NCBI RefSeq assembly: GCF_032854445.1
Contig: NC_088305.1
Location: 27,058,628 to 27,122,627 of the forward strand
Source: Liolophura sinensis
Taxonomy: Eukaryota > Mollusca > Polyplacophora > Chitonida > Chitonidae
Direction of reading: 5' to 3'
DNA: 64,000 nucleotides
Shown here piece by piece: positions 33,701 to 42,000 of the stretch. Position 1 is the stretch's first letter. Every line of letters begins with the position of its first letter. Under the pieces are notes generated by a model. The model was not told the DNA's origin, made no database searches, and saw only the letters and a program-made list of their open reading frames with translations. A program made the position numbers and the translations under genes.

Positions 33701-36700
33701 TCCATCAGGCCGGGCGTTGTGATAAATGAAGCATTGGGCTTCGTTCTTGCTCTATGTGACACTCTCTCCCTTAGTCTATAAACCCGGGCAGTGTGATAAC
33801 GGAATCACTGGCCTTTGTTCTTACTTAATGTCAGACTCTCTCCCTCAGTCCATCAGCCCGAGCATTGTGATAACTAAAGCATTGGGCTTCGTTCTTGCTC
33901 TATGTGACACTCTCTCCCTTAGTCTATAAACCCGGGCAGTGTGATAACGGGATCGCTGGCCTTCTATGCCAGACTCTCTCCCTCAGTCCTTCAGCCCGAG
34001 CATTGTGATAAATGAATCATTGGGCTTCGTTCTTGCTCTGTGTGACACTCTCTCCTTCAGTTTATCATGCGGGGCAATGTGATAACGGAATCACTGGCCT
34101 TTGTTCTTACTCTTATGTCATACTCTCTCCCTCAGTCCATCAGCCCGGGCATTGTGAAAACGGAAGCATTGGCCTTGTCTTTCCCGGATCAGCCAGAGCT
34201 CGTGAAGCACATCCATTATTCCACCAAGGTGAGAACATGTTCTGCCGGTAAGCTAAAGGGTTGCTTGTTAGGTAAACTGGGTAGAGCTGAGGAATCTTTT
34301 TAGTTATAGCTCAGTACAGACACAGCCAGTAAGCTAAATGGTTGATTCATGGGTAGACTGATGCAACTGAAGGATCTTCTTTAGCTAAAGCTCAGTACAG
34401 ACATAGCCAGTGAGCTAAATGGTTGCGTGATAGTTAGACTGATGCGACTGAAGAGTCATTTGAGATAAAGCTCATTACAGACTCAGCGGGTAAGCTAAAT
34501 GGCTTACTAGGTACTTCTGCTTGACGACGTGTAGTCTCACGAAGGGGCAGTTCTGCACAGAAAGTGAATTGGCTGGGAGTTTCTTTTCAGCCAATCAAGA
34601 CGTCATGTCGCTGTGTTCTTCTGTTCACGATTTCTCCCACATGTATATGCCGGGGAATGTATACCTAGTAACTAGCATTTTTAACGTGCTATTTGAAGAT
34701 AGTATCTGGACTTACGTGAAGGAAATATCAGGTTCTAACAGAACTAACGTAAGTGTTATGGTGACTATCTATTGATACTGGTATGGTTTGTGGGTTGCAG
34801 CGCATCGGTTGATCTTCATTTCATGTTCTGGTTCCATGGAGCCTTCACTCTCTTTCATTCCATAGAAGCGGTAATACTAAGATCGTGTAATTTAACACTG
34901 GCCACACTAAGGCTTCTCATAGGTATATTACAAAGTTCGATGAATCCATAACGGATCGAAATTTACATGTGAAAAGCGCGAAAAGGCTTCATTGATTACT
35001 GTACATGTATATTATATCCGAATGGTCGCAAGGCCATTTGAATGAGAATTATGTGTTGCCAAGGAAACGTTCAGTTTTTCGATCAGTTATTGTTATTTTC
35101 CAGCGTATGGAAGCTGATGACGTTGCGGATGCCGTAATCTATGCCCTGTCAGCACCCCCGCATGTACAGGTAGGTGTATGTCAGTCCCGCAGTGTTCCGA
35201 CCTCATTGTCAAGTCGTAATTTTTTTATAAATATACCCACAAGTACCCGGATGATGAACATGTACTTCGAGTGGTCGTATAATGCCATAGCCCGTGCAGC
35301 GAACTTAGTCATTTGTTGTAGTATTCATAGCATAGTCGTGTCCTTCGAATATCTCGCGAGATTTGACTACGTCGAGAACTTATTTACCGCCCATGCATAC
35401 CGCACTCGTTAAATCTCTGCCTCCGCTTGATATGATTAGGTTTTCGATCTTCTGTGATCTTCTGGGATGTTTTGATCATGTTTAGCAATCTTTCTTGGTC
35501 AGAAACTCTTACACGTTCCTAGTAGCAACAGTTCATTTCCACTGCCATGGGTTGCTTGGCTGCTAGGGGGCGTTTACTGAGATATTTGCTGATTTTATAC
35601 CTCGGTTTGATAGGCTACAGATCATTTGAAGGAGTGACTCCAAATTCTGCCAGTTTCCAAATGTTTAGGTGTTCAAAATGTAATGTAAATGTAATGTCAT
35701 TATTAATTGATTACACAAAGCCCACCTGATATATATTTAAATGCATTTTGACTGTGAAGAAAGTTTGCCATTGAAAACTAAACATTTTATTATTTCCGTT
35801 CAAAGGACAAATATATAATACCTGTACTGATACTTCTAGGTAAAAACTGACAACCGGCAGATGACCGTTATTAAAGATAAAATCTCCTGTACATCGCGAA
35901 CTGACCTGTCACACATTTCCTAGTCGTTGCTTTGTCACGAGCAGAAACATCATTGTAATAAATCCAGTGCCTATTATGTATATATTTCATTGGAGCTAAA
36001 TTGAGTGCTGAGCTTTAACCGAAACGAGTGTGGTCTCTTCAATGAATAAGGCATGTGCTTGGAATAAAGCAGCCCTCCCGGCCTTTTCGCCTGAATTCAA
36101 GCCACATCTGGCCTTGCGACAGATGGATTCGAACCTCAGACCTCATTAAAATCCTTTGTGTCCGCATTGAATTCAGAATCATAGATCCGCTGTCGCAAAT
36201 GAAAGCTACATGATAAGTTTCATTATATCACAAGTTTTCTATGATACGTGCACAAACAGCGTATTACCACGCGTTTTCTGATGTCACATATCAAAGCAAA
36301 GTGTGTTTAATAATGAAAATTCAAAACCGTGTATATAGATGCTCTATACAAACTTTCGTTATGATGTTTTTCAAAATTAATGTCGGGGATTTGGTGTTAT
36401 GTCTTCAAAGGCGGATCTCTGATTGCCTTATGAAATGGGAAATGAAGGTAATATTTAGTCCCTTTAGGGAAGACATCCGTGTTTACAAGGTTCGGGAGTT
36501 TTTACGTAACAGATCGTTTCATCATTGAATAGCACGTCAGACAAGAGTTAATGAATTTCTGATCAAAGATTGACATAAATCCCAAGTGGCATTTCATAAA
36601 CAGAACTCATTTGCAGCGCCGCTATCGTCACCGCTGTGATTCAGTGGAAAGTAGGAGAATACTGTTGTTGTTGTTGTTAAATCAGAATTAAAGTTCAGAG

Positions 36701-37429
36701 AGCCGTACGTGGGAAAGTCTGTCAGAAACCTGCAGATGGTCGTGGGTTTCCCCCGGGCTCTGCCCGGTGTCCTCCCACCATGATGCTGGCCGCCGGTTTA
36801 TAAGTGAAATATTCTTCAGTACGGCGTAAAACACCAATCAAGTAAGTAAAATAAATCCTTTACAGCGCCGCTATCGTCACCGCTGTGATTCACTGGAAAA
36901 TAGGAGAATACTGTTGTTGTTGTTGTTAAATCAGAATCAAATTTCAGAGAGCCCTACATGGGAAGGTCCTGCAGCAACCCGCGGATGGTCGCGGATTTTC
37001 CTTAGGCTCTATCCAGTTTCCTCCCAGCATGATGCTGGCCGCGGTCGTATAAGTGAAATATTCTTGAGTACGGCGTAAAACACCAATGAAGTAAACAAAT
37101 AAATCAGAGTTCAAAGAGATAGGCCCAACCACAATTCGACAACTTCAGCCATATATCTGCACGCATGTCAGTTATAGTTCCATGATGTGGTGTATTTCTT
37201 TTATAAGTTTAGATTTAGCTTAAGGCTGATTCTTCAAAGCAATTTTTGATTTAAGTCAAGAGCTGCAACACGAGTTGATTTGTAGGTCCTATAAATTAAA
37301 GCTTTGGCCAAATTAACAATGTTATCTCAGACAAATCATACGGTATCTCAAACTTGTTTTTCTAGATATGTTTTTGTTGATATCTTGCAGGTGGAAGAAG
37401 TCACAGTTGCAGGAACTGAAGACGAGTGA
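21593..37429 (+). CDS. DHRS11: DHRS11-like short-chain dehydrogenase/reductase (7 exons, 252 aa)
   Basis: A classical NADP(H)-type SDR closest to DHRS11, which reduces carbonyls such as ketosteroids in the cytoplasm. Exons: 21593-21724, 25445-25648, 27218-27312, 29635-29764, 34136-34228, 35104-35169, 37391-37429. All junctions are GT-AG and phases agree. The start MERWAGRVALVTGAS matches the family, with an in-frame TGA two codons upstream. Seen: cofactor loop TGASAGIG (12-19), NNAG (89-92), LLSGSTDDW, GHIININS with the likely catalytic Ser at 144, SPGIVKTEA, DDVADAVIYALS. The usual Y-x3-K reads L159-M-G-S-K163, so the proton-relay Tyr is missing while the Lys is kept. It could be a pseudoenzyme, a changed active site, or a non-functional allele; the frame is otherwise intact. 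Introns are large and repeat-rich, and intron 4 holds an array copied from exon 5. Confidence 0.93.
22258..22322 (+). mobile_element. SINE family A 3' tail fragment
   Basis: GACGCCGTCGTATAAGTGAA then GTACGGCGTAAAACGCC and AAATAAATA repeats. Confidence 0.7.
22558..22802. mobile_element. Palindromic MITE-like element, copy 1
   Basis: The end near 22598-22620 (AGTCTGTTGCCTGAGTGATG) is mirrored by its reverse complement near 22745-22770. Outer ends resemble ACACT...AGTGT, and TA occurs at both flanks. There is no coding capacity. It is related to the element at 24355. Confidence 0.65.
22985..23257 (-). mobile_element. SINE family A
   Basis: Inverted full-length copy in DHRS11 intron 1, ending CAACTGAGCCACGGAGGCCC. 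GTAGTTTTA/CTAGTTTTA at the edges may be the target duplication. Confidence 0.85.
24355..24630. mobile_element. MITE-like element with ~50-bp terminal inverted repeats, copy 2
   Basis: The left end ACACTCAAAAAATTAATCGG...TTTTTTGAGTGA matches the reverse complement of the right end TCACTCAAACATAC...AATTTCTTGAGTGT over about 50 bases. The flanks suggest a TA target duplication. Non-autonomous: no ORF. Confidence 0.75.
24631..25444. other. DHRS11 intron 1, distal part
   Basis: No exon or recognised repeat. The small ORFs here have no visible family features. Confidence 0.5.
25445..25648 (+). CDS. DHRS11: DHRS11-like exon 2
   Basis: 68 codons in phase 0. Contains IQCDLRKEDEI, GGVDVCVNNAGMNRNAPLLS and GSTDDWRHIID, all DHRS11-like. 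The Asn of NNAG is kept. Acceptor TTTGCAG, donor GTAAGG. Confidence 0.95.
25649..26875. other. DHRS11 intron 2, main part
   Basis: No exon seen. A short stretch near 25865-25905 (CACAAAGTTGTTTTACAGCT) resembles 28374-28415, so part may be an old dispersed repeat. Confidence 0.45.
26876..27035 (+). mobile_element. SINE family A 3' half
   Basis: GACCGTACGTAGGAAGATCT through GGCCGCCGTCGCATAAGTGA to AATCAAATAAATAATTAAAC. Confidence 0.8.
27218..27312 (+). CDS. DHRS11: DHRS11-like exon 3
   Basis: Codes VNVLALCICTREAVKSMQER and GVDDGHIININ, close to the vertebrate VNVLALSICTREA...DDGHIININS block. It ends in phase 2, so the Ser codon of ININS is completed by exon 4. Acceptor CTTCAG, donor GTAATG. 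Confidence 0.95.
27925..28160 (+). repeat. Dispersed repeat related to the seed of the 68-bp array
   Basis: Contains GGCAAATGG, CGTAACCGGTGAAATACG and CAATTTACCTCG, also found at 60705-60850. On the - strand it has one copy-like stretch, TTTTAATCTCTATGGTGTAT then GTCCTTAATTACATTT, matching the 68-bp unit. Confidence 0.7.
28200..29634. other. DHRS11 intron 3, distal part
   Basis: No exon recognised. An 87-codon ORF at 28206 shows no family features and I treat it as chance. Confidence 0.45.
29635..29764 (+). CDS. DHRS11: DHRS11-like exon 4 (active-site exon, Tyr replaced by Leu)
   Basis: Codes STLGHKVGNFPAFHFLMGSK then FSVTALTQGTRNELKGLK. In DHRS11-type proteins the block reads HFY-x3-K-x-AVTALTEGLR-x-EL. 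Here the Tyr position is a CTG Leu, and the next three residues are M-G-S. Acceptor CCACAG, donor GTAAGT. A partial copy of this exon lies about 450 bases downstream. Confidence 0.92.
30139..30195 (+). pseudogene. Partial duplicate of DHRS11-like exon 4
   Basis: About 57 bases match exon 4 positions 29688-29744 almost exactly (CAAAGTTCAGCGTGACGGCC, CCCAAGGAACC, AATGAACTCAAGGG) with about four differences. It lacks both ends of the exon and a donor, so it is a relic. Confidence 0.9.
30205..30447 (+). mobile_element. SINE family A (diverged)
   Basis: CACTAATGCGGTCGTTGTGA, TCGTGGGTTTCGCCC, ATATTCTTGAGTGTGGAGCA, AATCAAATAAATA. It lies between the exon-4 relic and the 74-bp array. Confidence 0.75.
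30504..34135 (+). repeat. 74-bp array of exon-5 splice acceptors (~49 copies, 148-bp dimers)
   Basis: Each unit has ~28 bases of intron end (CTATGTGACACTCTCTCCCT then TAG or CAG) followed by ~46 bases like the start of DHRS11 exon 5 (TCCATCAGCCCGGGCATTGT). Type A (TCCATCAGCC) and type B (TCTATAAGCC) alternate, giving a 148-bp period. Larger duplications are visible at about 590, 1172 and 1762 bp spacing. The array runs directly into the true exon 5. Every unit keeps a pyrimidine tract and AG. ORFs inside it (about 67 codons) are by-products. Confidence 0.97.
34136..34228 (+). CDS. DHRS11: DHRS11-like exon 5 (parent of the upstream 74-bp array)
   Basis: 31 codons in phase 0: SISPGIVKTEALALSFPDQP and ELVKHIHYSTK, matching CISPGVVETQFA. 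The acceptor is CTCTCCCTCAG. The same acceptor and exon start recur about 49 times upstream; this is the only copy that continues past the ~46-base shared segment into an SDR sequence and a donor (AAG|GTGAGA). Confidence 0.92.
34241..34510 (+). repeat. 81-bp tandem repeat after exon 5 (~3.3 copies)
   Basis: Units carry AGCC(A/G)GTAAGCTAAATGG at 34248, 34329, 34410 and 34490 and GCTCAGTACAGAC. GGTAAGC/CAGTGAGC resemble 5' splice sites. It starts about 13 bases after the exon 5 donor. Confidence 0.85.
35104..35169 (+). CDS. DHRS11: DHRS11-like exon 6
   Basis: 22 codons in phase 0: RMEADDVADAVIYALSAPPH and VQ, equal to the KPEDVAEAVIYVLSTPAHIQ block. Acceptor TTCCAG, donor GTAGGT. Confidence 0.94.
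35170..36613. other. DHRS11 intron 6, proximal part
   Basis: No exon or recognised mobile element. ORFs at 35547 and 36241 have no family features. Confidence 0.5.
36614..37110 (+). repeat. 250-bp tandem duplication including a SINE A 3' half (2 copies)
   Basis: GCGCCGCTATCGTCACCGCT, a (GTT)n run and a SINE 3' half (AAGTGAAATATTCT, ACGGCGTAAAACACCAAT) occur at 36614-36863 and again at 36864-37110, with about 8% difference by eye. A trace of a third start follows at 37103. Confidence 0.88.
37391..37429 (+). CDS. DHRS11: DHRS11-like terminal coding exon
   Basis: 12 codons plus TGA: VEEVTVAGTEDE, in the place of IGDIQMRPTEQVT. Acceptor CTTGCAG. AATAAA motifs lie 350 bases downstream. Confidence 0.87.
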   Translation: MEEVTVAGTEDE

Positions 37430-37776
37430 TGGACTGGTTGGCTCTGCTGGACTGGTACCTTTTACAGGCAGCAGGACGCACATGTGACAAAAATATAAAA
37501 AAGATAGCACTGCAGCGCGGCACAATGACACAGTATGGTCAATCCCTTAAGTGTTTTACGCACCGCAGACATTCTACCCCACACCAATACAGTCTCAGGT
37601 TCGAATCCAGAACTCAATAGTGTGCTGCATCGAAAAATCCGTCAGGATGTCAGGTACCTGACGAATGATAGTGTACTATTTCGCGTACTTCTGTTTTCAC
37701 AACCCACAACACGATATCGGACCAACATACAGCATGTGAAACATTCTGAAACATTGTAGAACTTTACTCTCCAGAA

Positions 37777-37786
37777 AATAAATAAA
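37777..37786 (+). promoter_or_regulatory. Possible poly(A) signal for the DHRS11-like gene
   Basis: Two overlapping AATAAA hexamers about 350 bases after the stop codon. The position suits a 3' UTR end. AT-rich background makes chance occurrence likely. Confidence 0.3.
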
Positions 37787-38149
37787 TACTACAATCAGTG
37801 AACTAAATGGTTTCATTGATGTCAAAGGTAGGCTAGTATAAAGTCAATAGGCGTCCGGCATTGTTCTGCATGATTATAACTCGTGTTGATCATGTGAATC
37901 GTTTGTTTACCAGAGAAATATTTTATATTACGTAATCTTATTTTCTCTTTTAAAAAATCTGAAAAGTTAGTTGAATATAGTTTCCAGGCAGAATATTTGT
38001 AAGTGTGCGTTGTGGAATGGAAGTTGTGTGAAGATGGCCGGGGGTATTTCGGGAGTGGGGGTAGGGTACGATGAGAGTACCGCCATTTCCCCATTGCTTG
38101 CATGATGAATTAATATTTAACGCAGTACTTAAGAATGTTTCACACGACG

Positions 38150-38275
38150 GCTGTGAAGCTCATCCTGGCTGCCTCTCCGGACGTACGTCGGAAGGTCTGC
38201 CAGCAACCTGCAGATGGTTGTGAGTTTCCCTCGGCCTCGGCGCGGTTTCCTCCCAACGTAATGCTTTAAATAATG
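38150..38275 (+). mobile_element. Degenerate SINE family A fragment
   Basis: GTACGTCGGAAGGTCTGCCA, GCAACCTGCAGATGGTTGTG and GGTTTCCTCCCAACGTAATG, cut off at the LINE 3' side. Confidence 0.65.
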
Positions 38276-38293
38276 CTTTAAATGATATTTTCT

Positions 38294-39740
38294 TTACAGG
38301 AATTGAACAGTGCCTAAATTTTCGCAAAATAACATTCGCTGCTCCTCTATGTCATCGACATCTGTACAAAATCTGTTAATTACATGACCTTGGTAAACAT
38401 ATTTTTGCACATACAATAGTTTAGTTCCACAGAGTTGTACTGATGGTGGTAAAAAATGTTTGTACTCCTTTGAAGTAACCACCATACATACGGTTTTCTT
38501 ACACTCATAAATCATATCATGTGAGACTGAATAATCAGAACAAATATGAAGTAATTGTTAAAGAGATTTAGCAGATGGACACAGTAAACATAAGACATCA
38601 GGCATAAAGCAATAAATAGGCAGGCTACGTTACATCCCACACTGGCCTCACTCAGAGGTACATCAAGATCATGTAAGTTAAAACAATGAAAACAATATAG
38701 ATGATAGAATCCCCCCTTGCCGCACATCGTTAGAAACAGTAAGAGGACTGGATATAGATGATCCCCATTAGACCGCAAAGGACTGAATATGAAACCAAAC
38801 ACACAGCAGGTACACGATACACAGAGGGATACCTCTATCAATCAGTTTCTTAAGTAGTGTCCAAAAATTGACCCTATCGAAGGCCTTGCTGGCATGCATA
38901 AAGCAAACAAAAACTGGACTACCGCCATTTTTGTACATATTAATTACTTCCTTTAAAACATAGATACACTGATCTGTTGAATGTCTCTCTTTAAATCAAA
39001 ACTGTAAATCGGAACTATGTAACGACAATTCACATTGTTTCAAAATAAGACTTTCAGCAATTTTAGAGAAGACTGTGGCAACAGCAATAGGTCGACAATT
39101 GTCAGAACTATTTATGTTGCCAGACTTATTCTTAACTACAGGCGTTAGGAGTGCTTGGGTCATTCCTTCAGGCACATGGCCGTGTAACAACATAGCATTT
39201 ATATACAGAGAGAGATGTACAAACAAAACGGGTGTAGCATGCTGTAGGTGTTCTACCGTCAGACTATCCACACCTGCTGATTTACAAGTTTTCATGCCAC
39301 CAACAATGCTACAAATATCTTGCGGGAAACAAAATATGAACAGGAAGTACGGTTTTCATTTGGAAAAGAAGAAAGCGTGTTAAGAACGCTACTTTTGTGG
39401 TTTTGCGACGAAACCTATTCAGGATTGTTTGAAATTTATCTTTCCAAAAGTTCACAATGTCAGATTCTCCCTCAGCGTCATCAATGTGATTAGGGAGAGC
39501 AGTACGCTTGCATTTGTTGATTTTAATTTCTCTCCAAAACTCATCTGGAGACTTGTGGTAAAGTGCCTCGGCCATTTTATCAGCGCGAATAGTTTGTTCT
39601 GATTGACAGAAACAGAAACGCAGAGTATATTTGCACCTTAATATGTCGCATGTTATCTGCAATGGGACCATTGCGAGGTCTTCCATGCTCTTTCCATAGT
39701 GTAAAAGCAGATTTAGATGGAGCCTATAGGTCAGCTACAT
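38294..39740 (-). pseudogene. LINE reverse transcriptase domain (frame-broken)
   Basis: Segments: SPDEFWREIK, CKSAGVDSLTVEHLQHATP, VPEGMTQALLTPVVKNKSGN, SSDNCRPIAVATVFSKIAES, then a decayed palm (KAFDRVNFWTLLKKLIDRGI) and thumb (TKLLYVQKYVYQGHVINRFC). The catalytic Asp of motif A is His. Confidence 0.8.
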
Positions 39741-39936
39741 AATCCGACCACCTCGGTACAACACATTCGTTTCGTGTACGTCCTTTAGCTACGGTTTCTG
39801 AAGCAGCAGATACCAGAGCATTCACAATACCGTCATAAAATTTATCTATAATACATTTGTGATTAGAGCGACAGTCACTACCATTGCATAAAAGAATATC
39901 TACTGATGGTGATAATTGAGTTAGTTTCTTGCTAGC

Positions 39937-40640
39937 TCACTCATAATAAAGATGCCGTTCATGATCATTAAGTAAACTCCACTCAGTATAAACATGACTG
40001 TGTGAGACGTGAAACTTAGGAGGATCTGTCAAACTAGGTAATGGGTCCCAAGGTAGAGAGACACACACAGGCCGATGATTAGATGATATTACACCGTACA
40101 AGACTTTGATGCACTGAGTGGATATATTAACATTGAATGACGTAATGCAGTGAAACAGCCAAGACGTCGACAGGTGAGCGCCACTGACGTAAGGAAATGT
40201 TTCTTGTGGTAGATTCACTATGTCAGAAATTATCAAGTTTGTTTCACTACGAAAGGAAATAAGCTCTTCACCAATTTTTTTCCCTGGATCAGAATTAAAG
40301 TCACCAAAAATCATACAATTAGGAGTAACTTTCCTCTATGATGGCATGTATCTCGCCCAGATAGTCACAAAACAGTTCACGATTTTCTGGACAATCAGTT
40401 GGAAGATATACACTAAGGACAAGCAGAGTAGATGTATAAGTTACAATGTTAATTCCTATTAGCCTGCTGTCACCATAGTGAACAAAATGTACATCCTCAG
40501 CTAATGATTTACGCCAGAGTATATCAAGGCAGCCAAATGGCCTGCCTTTGGCAGGCGAGGTTTAATCTACTGCTGATAAGCCGCGACCGAGAAAATCATT
40601 ATAGAATTCATGATATGCAGTTCAGAGTTAAGGAACCATG
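39937..40640 (-). pseudogene. LINE endonuclease domain (frame-broken)
   Basis: Exonuclease-endonuclease-phosphatase fold motifs in order: HYGDSRLIGINIVTYTSTLL, VYLPTDCPENREL, then FGDFNSD and SSNHRPVCVSLPWD. The Asp of the final SDH is replaced by Asn. Confidence 0.75.
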
Positions 40641-41519
40641 TCTCTTGTAAAAGACATAGACCGCATATCACAAAGATGCTTAATTTCAGAGAAACAACCC
40701 TTTAACGATCGACAGTTGTATGATGAAATGCGTAAGTTATTGAATGTGATAATGTGTCAGATTTATCTATCTGTCTAATTAAGATCATAGGTGTCATCGT
40801 GGTACCAGGTACGTTGTGTCTATTCCTTAGATCGATGTGAGTACCTTGTGAATCACTAGACTCACGGGCCACGTAAGAATCTCTGGAACGTTGTTTAAAA
40901 TACTTTCTCACAAGTACATCCTGAGGTCAGTATTATGAACTGAGCAGCGGTTTTGCCACATTGCCACATTGCCACTTTGCCACTCACAAGTATCCAGAAT
41001 GAGGCATATGAATCAAACTTTGTTTGTAGTTGTTCACATTCTCTGTCAATATTAGACTGTTCGCGCACATACATCTTAATATCATTGGGCGTTGTATTGG
41101 GATCCAGTCGGGTGACAAATAACTCCAGGGGCGGGTCACTCCTCACCCCACCCAGTACAGATAGTTGTCTAGCGACTACAGTAAATCCAACATCATCTCG
41201 AGACTTCGAGGTTTTCGATGTCACAACTGTCGCACAGAGAGCTGTTTGTGTTTCGTTCTTCGCTGTTGAAGAGGAATGATCAGTCCCTCGAGGAGCTGCT
41301 CGATCCTGCGTTATCTGTCGTCATAGCGCGGCTGGGTGTTGTCTGAGGTCTACCACTGGTTGACTCAGTGGGGCCTTACGTTATAACGCCTGCTTTTGCC
41401 TGATCTGCATCGCTTATATTGCTAACCTATCGCATCAGCAGTTACATCGATTGACTAATTAGGTGACTGTGATACGTGTGTAGCTGTCGTTGGATCGGCC
41501 ACATTTCGTGTTTGAATCG

Positions 41520-41993
41520 TTAAATTCGTTTGGCACTTTTGCGAGATTTTATCTTTTTGTTCACTGTTACTTGCGACAGGTTCAAGGAGTCGATTTTACT
41601 ACTGACGTCAATCTTCAGAAACTTTCGGCTATTGAGCTCACGAAATAGTGTGGCTACATTGATATGGTTGGTAGCTACATGTGGCAAACGACCTTGTATT
41701 TTCCTCAATTCCTTTACGTTAGGGCCAGTTCGTTTTCGGTATTTTCCGGCTATGAGACATTTCAGTAGAATACCTTTAGCTTGTTGAGCCTCATATTCCG
41801 AATAAACATCTACACATAATTTTACCACAGTGTTCAATGGCAAAAAGTCAATTTCATCCACCATGTAGCAGAGAAGTTCACAGATTATTGGTTCAGAATT
41901 CTTGCAGGTAATGGAGGTATCGCTTTTCTTTAGGTTACAGGGATTGGGCTCAGTCGTAGTCTCAATAGCTGCAGGTGAGCCACTCTCAGCCAT
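41520..41993 (-). pseudogene. LINE ORF1 N-terminal part (157 aa open)
   Basis: Longest open frame of the LINE. Starts MAESGSPAA, has LLCYMVDEIDFLPLNTVVKL, a basic RKRTGPN stretch and a Lys/Arg-rich end. ORF1 proteins of this type bind element RNA. The following frame is broken. Confidence 0.7.
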
Positions 41994-42000
41994 GCTAACT

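Larger units (their letters stand above)
38294..42000 (-). mobile_element. Decayed non-LTR (LINE) retrotransposon
   Basis: Reading on the - strand from 42000: ORF1 (41993-41520; an N-terminal domain with ICELLCYMVDEIDFLP), a second ORF1 segment (41224-40895; LFVTRLDPNTTPNDIKMYVR, RRM-like), an apurinic-type endonuclease (about 40640-39937; YLPTDCPENRELF, FGDFNSD, then SSNHRPV) and a reverse transcriptase (39740-38294; NCRPIAVATVFSKIAE, then ASKAFDRVN and YQGHVI). Frames are broken several times. The endonuclease SDH reads SNH, motif A reads M-H-A-S-K-A-F-D, and YADD is lost, so the copy is inactive. It resembles the jockey/CR1-like group; the clade was not resolved. No poly(A) or tail repeat marks the 3' end. 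Confidence 0.85.

Noticed and set aside
30504-34135. CRISPR array
   Set aside because: Eukaryotic context, no repeat-spacer pattern (units are contiguous), and the unit matches an exon border.
30504-34251. A ladder of 60-79-codon ORFs with MKHWASFLL and SISPG segments
   Set aside because: They come from the 74-bp array read across frames. The unit length is not a multiple of 3 and each ORF ends in the next unit. They are not a peptide gene family.
41530-41787. 85-codon + strand ORF
   Set aside because: Antisense shadow of the LINE ORF1 on the - strand.
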